A model generated the notes under the pieces. The model searched no databases. It was not told the DNA's origin and saw only the letters and a program-made list of their open reading frames with translations. Of a stretch of 64,000 bases of DNA, positions 56,201 to 64,000 are shown piece after piece. The stretch is from Luteimonas sp. YGD11-2. GTDB taxonomy: Bacteria > Pseudomonadota > Gammaproteobacteria > Xanthomonadales > Xanthomonadaceae. Every line of letters starts with the position of its first letter. The stretch's first letter is position 1. A program made the position numbers and the translations under genes. Where the stretch lies: assembly GCF_004118975.1 (NCBI RefSeq), contig NZ_CP035376.1, positions 3,100,001 through 3,164,000 on the forward strand, given 5' to 3'.

Positions 56201-56558
56201 GTTGCTGCACCCACACCGCCAGCGCGCCCCAGGCGATGCCCGGCAGCACCACCAGGCGTGTCAGGCCCAGCCATGGCGGCGGTGCGGTGGTGCCATCGGC
56301 GCGACCGGCCCGCGCGGCCTGCGCATCCGCCACCGACTTGCGCGAGATCAGCAGGGCGGCGGCGAACAGCATGAGCATGTAGAGCACGCCGGCGCCGCCG
56401 CGATAGAACAGCACCACGCCGGCGCCGATCACGCCGACCGCGGCGAAACGCAGCAGCGCGCGCACCACGTCGACGCGCGTGCGCAGCTCGATGACGAGAT
56501 GCAGGACGCCGACCGCCGCCAGCAGCAGCAGGTACAGCCAGGCGCCCCAGGGCATCAC
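56193..56558 (-). CDS. small membrane protein in the biotin operon
   Basis: A protein of 121 residues with about four hydrophobic segments ([70 protein letters not shown]). No family recognised. It overlaps both bioB (ATGA) and bioF, so it is an integral part of the operon. Function unknown. Confidence 0.78.
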   Translation of the reverse strand: MMPWGAWLYLLLLAAVGVLHLVIELRTRVDVVRALLRFAAVGVIGAGVVLFYRGGAGVLYMLMLFAAALLISRKSVADAQAARAGRADGTTAPPPWLGLTRLVVLPGIAWGALAVWVQQHA

Positions 56559-57637
56559 GCCGCGCAGCCCTGCCTGCAGTCGTGGACGATGTCGGCGTGC
56601 ACGGTGCCGCCGTGGTCATGGCCCTCGGCATCCAGGGTGACCTGCATCGGCCGCAGGCCCAGGCGCTCGAACAGCGCGAGGTCGCGTTCGGTATCCGGGT
56701 TGCCGGTGGTCAGGAGCTTCTCGCCGTAGAAGATCGAGTTGGCACCGGCGCAGAAGCACAGGGCCTGCAGCTCGTCCGACATCTGTTCGCGGCCGGCCGA
56801 CAGCCGCACCATCGACTTCGGCATCAGGATCCGCGCCACGGCAATCGTGCGCACGAACTCGAACGGATCCAGCTCGGCCACGGTGTTCTGGTCGGCCAGC
56901 GGGGTGCCGGCCACCTGCACCAGGCGGTTGATCGGCACCGAATCCGGATGCGCCGGCAGCGTGGCCAGCGTATGCAGCAGGCCCGCACGCTGCGCACGCG
57001 ACTCGCCCATGCCGACGATACCGCCGCAGCAGGTCTTCATGCCGGCGTCGCGTACATGCGACAGCGTGTCGAGGCGATCCTGGATCTCGCGGGTGCGGAT
57101 GATCGAGTCGTAGTACTCGGGATCGGTATCGATGTTGTGGTTGTAGTAGTCGAGCCCGGCGGCCTTGAGCGCCTGCGCCTGGCTGCCGCTGAGCATGCCC
57201 AGGGTCGCGCAGGTCTCCAGGCCCAGGGCCTTCACCTCGCGGATCATCTCCGCGACCTTGGGGATGTCGCGGTCCTTCGGCGAGCGCCATGCCGCGCCCA
57301 TGCAGAAACGCGAGGCGCCGGCGGCACGGGCCTGGCGCGCCTTCGCCAGCACGTCCTCGGTGGACATCAGCTTGGTGGCATCCACCCCCGTGTTGTAGCG
57401 CTGCGCCTGCGGGCAGTAGGCGCAATCCTCCGGACAGCCGCCGGTCTTCACCGACAGCAGCGTGCTGACCTGCACCTCGGCCGGATCGAAATTCTCACGA
57501 TGCACGCTGGCCGCCCGGTGCAGCAGTTCCGGGAACGGCAGCGCGAACAGCGCCTCCACCTCGCGGCGCGACCAGTCGTGGCGAAGGGCTACGGGCTGCG
57601 GGCCGACTTGCGGCCGGGCGGGACTGACAGCGGACAT
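56555..57637 (-). CDS. bioB: biotin synthase BioB
   Basis: A radical SAM enzyme of 360 residues inserting sulfur into dethiobiotin. The cluster motif [11 protein letters not shown] (CxxxCxxC), [38 protein letters not shown] and [18 protein letters not shown] match the family. ATG 57637 is chosen over longer frames that run into comF. First gene of the leftward bio operon; its promoter overlaps a BirA-type operator. bioA and bioD are not in the window. Confidence 0.97.
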   Translation of the reverse strand: MSAVSPARPQVGPQPVALRHDWSRREVEALFALPFPELLHRAASVHRENFDPAEVQVSTLLSVKTGGCPEDCAYCPQAQRYNTGVDATKLMSTEDVLAKARQARAAGASRFCMGAAWRSPKDRDIPKVAEMIREVKALGLETCATLGMLSGSQAQALKAAGLDYYNHNIDTDPEYYDSIIRTREIQDRLDTLSHVRDAGMKTCCGGIVGMGESRAQRAGLLHTLATLPAHPDSVPINRLVQVAGTPLADQNTVAELDPFEFVRTIAVARILMPKSMVRLSAGREQMSDELQALCFCAGANSIFYGEKLLTTGNPDTERDLALFERLGLRPMQVTLDAEGHDHGGTVHADIVHDCRQGCAA

Positions 57638-57674
57638 GGAGGTTTTCCGACAGACGCACGGCGGCGGACCGGGC

Positions 57675-57703
57675 AGTCTGGAAACCATGCCAGAGCCTGT
57701 CAA
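57675..57703 (-). promoter_or_regulatory. bioB promoter
   Basis: On the minus strand a consensus -35 TTGACA (57698-57703) is followed after 17 bases by CAGACT (57675-57680). The -35 is part of the right half of the BirA-type operator, so repressor binding would block RNA polymerase. Confidence 0.65.
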
Positions 57704-58421
57704 CCGGATCGCCACCCCGAAGGTTGACGGCTGGGGCGCCCGCCTCGGCCGCCTGCTGTATCCCGCCCGCTGCCCGATCTGCCGGGAGGTGGCGGACGAG
57801 GCGTCCGGGTTGTGCACTGCCTGTGCCGCGCGCCTGCCGTGGCTGGGAGCAGCCTGCGAGCGTTGCGCGCTGCCGCTGATGGAGATGCAGCTGGCTGATG
57901 GCGCATGCGGGCACTGCCTGCAGCGCGCGCCGCCGTTGCGGTTCGTGCAGGCGAGCTTCCTTTACGGGTTTCCGCTCGACCGCCTGCTGCCGCGCTTCAA
58001 GTTCCATCGTGACCTGGCCTGTGGCCGACTGCTGTCGCAGTGGATGCTGCCTGCCTGCGCCGCGGCCCCGCGCCCGCATGCGCTGCTGCCGGTGCCGCTG
58101 CATGCCGCGCGCCTGCGCGAGCGCGGCTACGACCAGGCGCTGGAGCTGGCGCGGCCGCTGGCGCGCGCGCTGGACCTTCCGTTGCGGGCCGACCTGGTGC
58201 GGATGCGCGCCACCGCGGCGCAATCCAGCCTCGATGCCGGGGCGCGTAGGCGCAACCTGCGCGGCGCCTTCGCGGTGGATGCGCGCCGGCCATTGCCGGA
58301 ACACGTGGCGCTCGTCGACGACGTCATGACCACCGGCGCCACCCTGCACGCGGCGGCGCGTGCGTTGCACGGAGCAGGCGTGGCACGGGTCGATGCCTGG
58401 GTCTGCGCGCGGGTGCCGTAA
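57687..58421 (+). CDS. comF: ComF-family phosphoribosyltransferase-like protein
   Basis: A protein of 244 residues. A zinc-ribbon N-terminus (CPIC, CTAC, CERC and CGHC pairs) precedes a phosphoribosyltransferase domain with [20 protein letters not shown] (about 205-225) and [19 protein letters not shown]. ComF acts in DNA uptake in competent bacteria. The best start is ATG 57687; later ones would remove conserved Cys. Its first codons carry the operator of the divergent bio operon. Confidence 0.92.
   Translation: MPEPVNRIATPKVDGWGARLGRLLYPARCPICREVADEASGLCTACAARLPWLGAACERCALPLMEMQLADGACGHCLQRAPPLRFVQASFLYGFPLDRLLPRFKFHRDLACGRLLSQWMLPACAAAPRPHALLPVPLHAARLRERGYDQALELARPLARALDLPLRADLVRMRATAAQSSLDAGARRRNLRGAFAVDARRPLPEHVALVDDVMTTGATLHAAARALHGAGVARVDAWVCARVP
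57697..57729. promoter_or_regulatory. BirA-type biotin operator
   Basis: CTGTCAACC and GGTTGACGG are separated by 16 bases, the same layout as the established BirA operator (TTGTAAACC, 16, GGTTTACAA in E. coli). Seven bases per side are exactly symmetric. It lies 60-92 bases upstream of bioB and inside the first codons of comF. Confidence 0.75.
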
Positions 58422-58502
58422 GGAGGCGCCGCGGGCCAGCATATTTCCCTCGAAGGCTGCGGCGGTGGCCGCTGTCTCCGCCGGGGCCTCGCCCCCACGT
58501 CC

Positions 58503-59411
58503 TCAGCGCAGGGCGAGGTCGATCGCGATGCCGGCGAAGATCGCGGTCCCCACCCAGTGGTTGTGCAGGAAGGCGCGGAAGCAGGCGTCGCGGTCACGAT
58601 GACGCACGAGCATGAACTCCCAGATCACCAGCAGCGCCGCCACGCCGAGGCCGGCCCAGTACCACATGCCCAGTTCCGCCCGCCGGCCAACCAGCACCAT
58701 GCCGAGGAAGAACAGCGTGTACAGCACGCCCTGGATCACCAGGTCGAGTTCGCCGAACAGGATCGCGGTGGACTTCGAGCCGACGCGGATGTCGTCGTCG
58801 CGGTCGACCATCGCGTACCAGGTGTCGTAGGCGGTGGTCCACAGGATGTTGGCGGCGTAGAGCACCCACGCCACCGCCGGCACCGTGCCCTGCACCGCGG
58901 CGAACGCCATCGGGATGCCCCAGCCGAACGACAGCCCCAGGTACACCTGCGGCAGGTGGGTATGGCGCTTCAGGTACGGATACGTGGCCGCCAGCAGCAG
59001 GCCGATGAAGCTCAGCGCGATGGTCAGGACGTTGAGCGTGAGCACCAGCGCGAAAGCCACCAGCATCAGCCCGGCAAACAGCAGCTTCGCCTCGCGGCCG
59101 GAGACGCGGCCGGTGGCCAGCGGCCGCTCGCGGGTGCGCTTCACATGCGGGTCGAGCCAGCGGTCGGCGTAGTCGTTGACCACGCAGCCGGCGCCGCGGG
59201 TCAGCCACACCCCGGCGGTGAACACGAACAGGATCCACAGCGGCGGCAGCCCGTCCGCCGCCAGCCACAGCGCCCACCACGTGGGCCACAGCAGCAGCAG
59301 CCAGCCGATCGGGCGGTCGGCGCGCATCAGGATCAGGTACTGGCCCAACCGCTCGCGCCAGCGCGGGACGACGGGCGGGGTGTGGCGTTCATGGTCGTGC
59401 ATTGCCGGCAT
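58503..59411 (-). CDS. ubiA: 4-hydroxybenzoate octaprenyltransferase UbiA
   Basis: An integral membrane prenyltransferase of 302 residues in ubiquinone synthesis. The two Asp-rich motifs are present: [15 protein letters not shown] (NDxxD type, about 79) and [13 protein letters not shown] (about 200), among eight or nine membrane helices. Start at 59411 or 59402 (MHDHERH). Single gene, convergent with comF. Confidence 0.96.
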   Translation of the reverse strand: MPAMHDHERHTPPVVPRWRERLGQYLILMRADRPIGWLLLLWPTWWALWLAADGLPPLWILFVFTAGVWLTRGAGCVVNDYADRWLDPHVKRTRERPLATGRVSGREAKLLFAGLMLVAFALVLTLNVLTIALSFIGLLLAATYPYLKRHTHLPQVYLGLSFGWGIPMAFAAVQGTVPAVAWVLYAANILWTTAYDTWYAMVDRDDDIRVGSKSTAILFGELDLVIQGVLYTLFFLGMVLVGRRAELGMWYWAGLGVAALLVIWEFMLVRHRDRDACFRAFLHNHWVGTAIFAGIAIDLALR

Positions 59412-59867
59412 TATCGGCCACTACGCCGGGCGTGGCCCGGAGAGGGAAGGAGCCTCGCCCGGGCTGGACGGGCGGGCCTTCTCCCGCTGTCGGGAGAACG
59501 TGGGACGCTGGGGTCAGCGCGTGGCATAAGGCAGCCCTCACCCGCCCCTTCGAGGCACCCTTTCCCGCAGCCGGGAGAGGGGTCTTGCGATGCTCCGGGG
59601 TCGGCGGTCACCAACCGTGTCTCCCGCGCGCGGGAGACAACACGGCCTGCCGTGTTGCACGGCGAAGGCGTCCGGAGGCAAGCGCCATGGATGGCGCGAC
59701 TGCAGGTGGCGCGTAGCGCCGGACGAGGCGGCAGCGCACGCTCACACCCGCCCGCCGGAGCACGGCGGCATAATCCGGCGCCCCGCACCTGCGCCAAGGA
59801 ATGCCTCGATGCCGCATCCGTCGACCGGCCTTGCGACCAGCTCCCGCCTGACCCGGAGCACTGCGCC
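59412..59867. other. gene-free palindrome cluster between ubiA and galE
   Basis: About 455 bases between divergent genes, with no supported ORF. Palindromes lie at 59479-59498, 59558-59582 (imperfect), 59619-59638, 59639-59656, 59682-59697 and 59708-59720. Confidence 0.65.
59479..59720. repeat. run of six palindromes
   Basis: TTCTCCCG/CGGGAGAA, an imperfect CCCTTTCCCG palindrome, the 20-base perfect GTCTCCCGCG palindrome, AACACGGC/GCCGTGTT, GCGCCAT/ATGGCGC and GGCGC/GCGCC follow one another. The CTCCCG types match those near 24335 and 27168; the GCGCCATGGATGGCGC type recalls the CATCCATGG centre of the dispersed element. Confidence 0.7.
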
Positions 59868-60848
59868 GTGACCCGCCGCGTGCTGGTCTGCGGCGGCGCC
59901 GGCTATATCGGCAGCCATATGGCGAAGTGGCTGGCCGCGCACGGCGTGGAGCCGGTGGTGCTCGACAACCTGTCCACCGGCCACCGCGAGGCGGTGCGCT
60001 TCGGGCCGCTGGTCGAGGCCGACCTGCTGGATCCGGCGTCGCTCGACGCCGCGTTCGCCGCCGGGCCGTTCGAGGCGGTGATGCACTTCTGCGCGCGCTC
60101 GCTGGTCAGCGAATCGGTGCAGCAGCCGCTGGCCTACTACGAAAACAACGTCGCCGGCACGCTCAACCTGCTGCAGGCCATGCGGCGCCATGGCGTCGAC
60201 CGCATCGTGTTCTCGTCGACCGCAGCCGTGTTCGGCGAACCGGTGGCCGCGACCATCGACGAGGACCACCCGAAGACGCCGATCAACCCATACGGCGCCA
60301 GCAAGCTGATGGTCGAGCGCATGCTGGCCGATGCCGCGCAGGCCTACGGGCTGCGCTCGGTGACGCTGCGCTACTTCAATGCCGCCGGCGCCAGTGCCGA
60401 TGGCGACATCGGCGAGGCGCACACGCCCGAGACCCACCTCATCCCCAACGTGCTGCGCGCGGCACTCGGCGACGGCAGCCGGCTCAAGGTGTTCGGCGAC
60501 GACTGGCCCACGCCCGACGGCACCTGCGTGCGCGACTACATCCACGTCGACGACCTCGCCCAGGCGCACTGGCTGGCGCTCGACCATATGGCTGCCCACG
60601 GCGGCGCGCATGCGTTCAACCTCGGCAATGGCCGCGGCTTCTCGGTGCGCGAGGTGATCGCCGCGGCGGAAGCGGCGAGCGGGCGCACGGTGGCGTTCGA
60701 CATCGCGCCGCGCCGTGCCGGCGACCCGGCGGTGCTGGTGGCGGCCAGCGATCGCGCCCGCGAAGTGCTGGGCTGGTCACCGCGGCACGCCGATCTTGCG
60801 GAGATCATCGACAGCGCCTGGCGCTGGCATTGCCGTCCCGCGTTCTGA
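59868..60848 (+). CDS. galE: UDP-glucose 4-epimerase GalE
   Basis: A short-chain dehydrogenase-type epimerase of 326 residues. NAD motif VLVCGGAGYIGSHMAKWLAA, catalytic Ser/Thr in VFSSTAAVFGEP, YxxxK in NPYGASKLM, and LRYFNAAGASADGDIGE with DYIHVDDLAQAHWLAL match GalE. The GTG at 59868 is set by GGAG nine bases upstream and matches the N-terminus of the family. It supplies UDP-galactose for surface polysaccharides. Confidence 0.94.
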   Translation: MTRRVLVCGGAGYIGSHMAKWLAAHGVEPVVLDNLSTGHREAVRFGPLVEADLLDPASLDAAFAAGPFEAVMHFCARSLVSESVQQPLAYYENNVAGTLNLLQAMRRHGVDRIVFSSTAAVFGEPVAATIDEDHPKTPINPYGASKLMVERMLADAAQAYGLRSVTLRYFNAAGASADGDIGEAHTPETHLIPNVLRAALGDGSRLKVFGDDWPTPDGTCVRDYIHVDDLAQAHWLALDHMAAHGGAHAFNLGNGRGFSVREVIAAAEAASGRTVAFDIAPRRAGDPAVLVAASDRAREVLGWSPRHADLAEIIDSAWRWHCRPAF

Positions 60849-60915
60849 GCCGCCGCGGCACGCGAACGCGATCGGGCTCGCACGAATGATGATTCTCGTG
60901 GAGAATACCGACGAC

Positions 60916-60992
60916 GCGCCTGTAGCTCAGCCGGATAGAGTAGTGGCTTCCGAAGCCATTGGTCGGGGGTTCGAATCCCTCCAGGCGCGCCA
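60916..60992 (+). tRNA. tRNA-Arg (CCG)
   Basis: A complete cloverleaf of 77 bases with encoded CCA. Acceptor GCGCCTG pairs with CAGGCGC; D arm TAGCTCAGCCGGATAGAG; anticodon stem GTGGC/GCCAT around loop TTCCGAA (anticodon CCG); T arm with GGTTCGAATCC. It decodes CGG Arg codons. Confidence 0.97.
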
Positions 60993-61111
60993 GTTCCATG
61001 GGGGCCGTGCGCCGTGATCACCGGGGTTGCCTGCGGGCGGCTGCCACGTCGGGGCTTGGCCTATACTCCGCCGCTAGCTGTGGCCGCGGCCACGCGCCAA
61101 GGGATGTCTGC

Positions 61112-61627
61112 GTGCGCAATTACGATCTCGATTTCCTGAAGAAATTCTCTCTGGTGATCCTGTTCCTGATCGTGGTCACCGGCGGCCTGATCGGGCTGGC
61201 CTGGTCGCTGCACGGCACCATCGCACCCGAGGAACCGCAAGCCGTGACGCTGCAGCGCCTCGACCGCATCGCGCCGGTCGGCGACGTCTATGCCGGCTCG
61301 ACCGGTGCGGCCGCCCAGGCGGCGGCGGCGTCCGCGGCAGCCGCGCAGGCGGCGTCGCAGGTCGCCTACGGCGGCACGCTCGACGGCTCGGTCATCTACA
61401 ACAACCTCTGCGCGGGCTGCCACACCAGCGGCGCCGGCGGCGCGCCGACCCTGGCGCGGGCGCAGTGGACCGCGCGCCTGGCGCAGGGCACCGAAACCCT
61501 GCACCGCCATGCGATCGAGGGCTTCACCGGCGCGGCCGGCGTGATGCCCGCGCGCGGCGGCAACCCGGCGCTGAGCGACGAGCAGGTGATCGCCTCGGTC
61601 GACTGGATGATCGAAAACCTGCAGTAA
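61112..61627 (+). CDS. membrane-anchored cytochrome c (c5 family)
   Basis: A protein of 171 residues. An N-terminal anchor (KKFSLVILFLIVVTGGLIGL) is followed by an Ala-rich linker (about 65-88) and a C-terminal cytochrome c domain with haem motif CAGCHTSG (about 100) and axial Met in GVMPARGGNP. The GTG at 61112 is chosen because AAGGGA lies seven bases upstream; ATG 61104 is out of frame. TATACT at 61062-61067 may be its -10 box. It is a periplasmic electron carrier. Confidence 0.9.
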   Translation: MRNYDLDFLKKFSLVILFLIVVTGGLIGLAWSLHGTIAPEEPQAVTLQRLDRIAPVGDVYAGSTGAAAQAAAASAAAAQAASQVAYGGTLDGSVIYNNLCAGCHTSGAGGAPTLARAQWTARLAQGTETLHRHAIEGFTGAAGVMPARGGNPALSDEQVIASVDWMIENLQ

Positions 61628-61648
61628 GCCGCACCCTGCGCACGACCG

Positions 61649-61675
61649 ACGCCGCCGCAAGGCGGCGTTCGCGTT
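61649..61675 (+). terminator. probable terminator after the cytochrome gene
   Basis: ACGCCGCC, GCAA, GGCGGCGT forms a perfect 8-bp stem with a tetraloop, followed by TCGCGTTT. The T-tract is weak. It lies 20 bases after the stop. Confidence 0.6.
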
Positions 61676-61701
61676 TCTGGTCCGCTGTCGGAGCCACCCG
61701 G

Positions 61702-63456
61702 ATGCCCTACCGTTCCTCCCCCTTCCGCCATGCCGTGCCGGCGGCAGTGGCGCTTGCGCTGTCCGCCTGTGCCGGCGTGACGACGCAGCCCCCGTCGTCC
61801 GCCGACACCCTCGCCATCGGCCAGGTGCAGGGCAGCGCGGCACGCAGCCCGCTGGAGGGCACGGCGGTGACGGTCGAGGGCGTGGTCACCGGCGCGTTCT
61901 CCGCCGGGCTCGGCGGCTGGTTCGTGCAGGACACGGGCGACGGCGATCCGCGTACCGCCGATGGCCTGTTCGTGCTCGATGGCGCGGACGTGGACGGCCT
62001 GCGCGCCGGTACACGGGTGCGCATCCATGGCGAGGTGGTGGAACACGGCGACGACGGCGGGCCGACGCTCACCGCACTCGCCCCGCGCGCGGTGGAACTG
62101 CTGGGCGAAGCGCCGCTGCCGCCGGCGTTGCGGCTGCAGGCACCACCAGCCGACTGGTCGCGGTACGAGGGCATGCGTGTACACATCGAGGTGCCGCTGA
62201 CGGTCAGCGGCCACCACGACCTCGAGCGCCGCGGTGTGCTGCAGGCCGCCTTCGATGGCCGCCTGTATACGCCCACGGAAGTGGTCGCGCCGGGCGAGGC
62301 CGCGCGTGCGATGGCGGCCGACAACGCGCGCCGCGGCCTGCTGCTCGACGATGCCAGCGCCGAACGGCCGGCGAGCGTGTGGTACCTGCCCGCGCAGGCA
62401 CAGGCGCCGCGCAGCGGCAGCCGGATCCACGCCGGCGCCGAGGGCATCGTCGACATGCGCTGGGGCGAGCCGCGGCTGCAGCTGACCGCACCGCTGCAGC
62501 TCGACCCGGCACCACGCCCGCAGCCGCCGCGCGTGGCCGGCGACCTGCGCCTGGCCGCGCTCAACCTCGAGAACCTGTTCAACGGCGATGGTGACGGCGG
62601 TGGCTTCCCCACCCCGCGCGGCGCGCGCACCCGGGCCGAATTCGAGGTGCAACTGGCGCGGCACGTCGCCACCATCCACGCGCTCGATGCCGACATCGTC
62701 GCGCTGATGGAACTGGAGAACGATGACGACGGCGCGCATTCCGCGGTCGCCGCGCTGGTGTCCGCACTCAATGCCGGGGGTGGCGCGTGGCGCTTTGTCG
62801 CCAACGCCGCGATCGCCGGCGGCGATGCCATCCGGGTCGGCATGCTCTACCGCGACGACCGCGTGCGCACGCATGGCGGTCCGGCAGCGCTCACCGACGG
62901 CCCGTTCGCCTATGGCAGCCGTCCGCCGCTGGCGCAGGCCTTCGTGCCGGCCACGGGCGGGCCGGTGCTGGTGGTGGTGGCCAACCACTTCAAGTCCAAG
63001 GGCTGCGGCAATGCCAGCGGTGCCGACGCCGACCACGGCGATGGGCAGTCGTGCTGGAACGCCACCCGGGGGGCGGCCGCGCGCGCCCTGCACGACTGGC
63101 TCGCCACCGACCCCACCGGCGCCGGCAGCGCGCTCACCGCGATCGTCGGCGATCTGAACGCCTATGCGCAGGAGGATCCGCTGCGGGTGCTGCATGAGGC
63201 TGGCTGGCAGGACGCCTTCGCGGTCGCCGGGGTCGAACGCCCCTACAGCTATGTGTACAACGGCCAGGCCGGGCGTCTCGACCACGCGCTGCTGAGCCCG
63301 GCCCTGGCCGCACGCCTGGCGGGTGCCGCCCACTGGCACGCCAACGCCGACGAGCCCGCCGCGCTCGGTTACCGCCACGATCCCGCCCGCACGCCATGGC
63401 GCAGTTCCGACCACGACCCGCTGCTGCTGGGCTTTCATCTGTCGCGACCCCACTAG
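61702..63456 (+). CDS. secreted endonuclease/exonuclease/phosphatase (ExeM/NucH-like)
   Basis: A protein of 584 residues with an N-terminal export signal ending LALSACAG (possible lipobox). An OB-fold-like domain (about 35-140, GTAVTVEGVVTGAFSAGLGG) precedes an endonuclease/exonuclease/phosphatase domain (about 275-580: LNLENLFN, ADIVALMELEND, VVVANHFKSKG, IVGDLNAYAQEDP, SSDHDPLLLG). These residues form the metal-dependent nuclease site. Similar proteins are extracellular DNases. A pair of Cys around 440-460 may form a disulfide. Confidence 0.92.
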   Translation: MPYRSSPFRHAVPAAVALALSACAGVTTQPPSSADTLAIGQVQGSAARSPLEGTAVTVEGVVTGAFSAGLGGWFVQDTGDGDPRTADGLFVLDGADVDGLRAGTRVRIHGEVVEHGDDGGPTLTALAPRAVELLGEAPLPPALRLQAPPADWSRYEGMRVHIEVPLTVSGHHDLERRGVLQAAFDGRLYTPTEVVAPGEAARAMAADNARRGLLLDDASAERPASVWYLPAQAQAPRSGSRIHAGAEGIVDMRWGEPRLQLTAPLQLDPAPRPQPPRVAGDLRLAALNLENLFNGDGDGGGFPTPRGARTRAEFEVQLARHVATIHALDADIVALMELENDDDGAHSAVAALVSALNAGGGAWRFVANAAIAGGDAIRVGMLYRDDRVRTHGGPAALTDGPFAYGSRPPLAQAFVPATGGPVLVVVANHFKSKGCGNASGADADHGDGQSCWNATRGAAARALHDWLATDPTGAGSALTAIVGDLNAYAQEDPLRVLHEAGWQDAFAVAGVERPYSYVYNGQAGRLDHALLSPALAARLAGAAHWHANADEPAALGYRHDPARTPWRSSDHDPLLLGFHLSRPH

Positions 63457-63611
63457 CGTCGGCAACCCCCGCTGCGCCCTGCTGCCCGGTCCGGGTGGGC
63501 GCTGGCATGCATGCCATCGCCCGGCGCAGCACCGCGGCGCCGGTGGAATCGCACGGACGCAACGCCCCGCACCCACGGGATGCCAACGTCCACGCCGGTA
63601 AGATGCACGCC

Positions 63612-64000
63612 ATGCAGACGCCAGAATTCCCCCACGATTCCGCCACCATCACCCTGCCAGGGCCCGCCGGCGCGCTCGAAGTGGCGGTCGACCCACCCGA
63701 TGCCGACGCGCCCGCCCGCCCCCTGGTGGCAGTGGTCTGCCACCCGCTGCCCACGGAGGGCGGCACCATGCACAACAAGGTGGTCACGATCGCCGCGCGT
63801 GCGCTGCGCGAGCTCGGCGCGACCACGGTGCGCTTCAACTTCCGCGGCACCGGCGCGTCCGAAGGCGAGTTCGACCAGGGCACCGGCGAGCAGGACGACC
63901 TGCGTGCGGTGGTGGCCTGGGTGCGGGCGCAGCGCCCGGATGCGCAGCTGTGGCTGGCGGGTTTCAGCTTCGGCGCCTATGTGAGCCTGGCGATGGCCGC
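63612..64000 (+). CDS. alpha/beta-hydrolase, partial at window end
   Basis: The first 129 residues of a COG2945-type alpha/beta-hydrolase; the frame is open to the window edge. VVCHPLPTEGGTMHNKVVT, FNFRGTGASEGEFDQG and the nucleophile elbow AGFSFGAYVSLAM are the family marks. Start at 63612 (MQTPEFP) or 63603. Substrate unknown. Confidence 0.9.
   Translation, partial: MQTPEFPHDSATITLPGPAGALEVAVDPPDADAPARPLVAVVCHPLPTEGGTMHNKVVTIAARALRELGATTVRFNFRGTGASEGEFDQGTGEQDDLRAVVAWVRAQRPDAQLWLAGFSFGAYVSLAMA

Overview
The window is about 70% G+C and reads as chromosome of a Lysobacteraceae (Xanthomonadaceae) gammaproteobacterium, probably near Lysobacter or Luteimonas. This rests on protein resemblance and on gene neighbourhoods (tatABC followed by an RDD gene, glyQ-glyS, tamA-tamB, the bioB-to-bioC operon, mnmG), not on a database search. 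No rRNA, CRISPR, integrase or transposase was seen. Most of the window is ordinary housekeeping sequence.

1-8 kb is part of a non-flagellar type III secretion (T3SS) locus. A PAS-type sensor kinase and a FixJ-type response regulator are joined by overlapping codons to sctQ-sctR-sctS-sctT. sctU lies convergently beyond sctT, and a FliO-like gene is divergent from the kinase. SctR carries a long Ala/Pro-rich insertion, and sctQ has an internal start with a strong Shine-Dalgarno. The ATPase, secretin, rings and needle are not in the window.

8-23 kb holds envelope and housekeeping genes: lipoproteins, plsB, a secreted protein made of two repeats, ttcA, rdgC, a metallopeptidase, an alpha/beta hydrolase with hemH, a SYLF protein, tatABC with RDD, a membrane protein and a glutamine amidotransferase. 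23.4-24.4 kb is gene-free and repeat-rich. 24-36 kb has a GspE/PilB-type ATPase divergent from glyQ, then glyS and the tamA-tamB translocation genes. 35.3-36.4 kb is a second gene-free stretch, with a third copy of a dispersed palindromic element and, on the minus strand, a row of hairpins ending in a terminator.

36-52 kb: polA, a DUF2782 lipoprotein, 6-phosphogluconate dehydrogenase, a sialidase-like lipoprotein, a DUF2007 protein, tex, a reduced DsbB-like protein, a LytTR-like gene remnant, mnmG, a candidate small RNA with its own promoter and terminator, a Gly/Tyr-rich lipoprotein, a serine/threonine dehydratase, a YdcF protein and a SnoaL-like protein.

52-58 kb is a biotin operon read leftward (bioB, small membrane protein, bioF, efflux-type transporter, bioH, bioC). 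Its promoter overlaps a BirA-type operator that also lies in the 5' coding end of divergent comF. 58-64 kb has ubiA, a palindrome cluster, galE, tRNA-Arg(CCG), a membrane-anchored cytochrome c, an extracellular-type nuclease and the start of an alpha/beta hydrolase cut by the window end.
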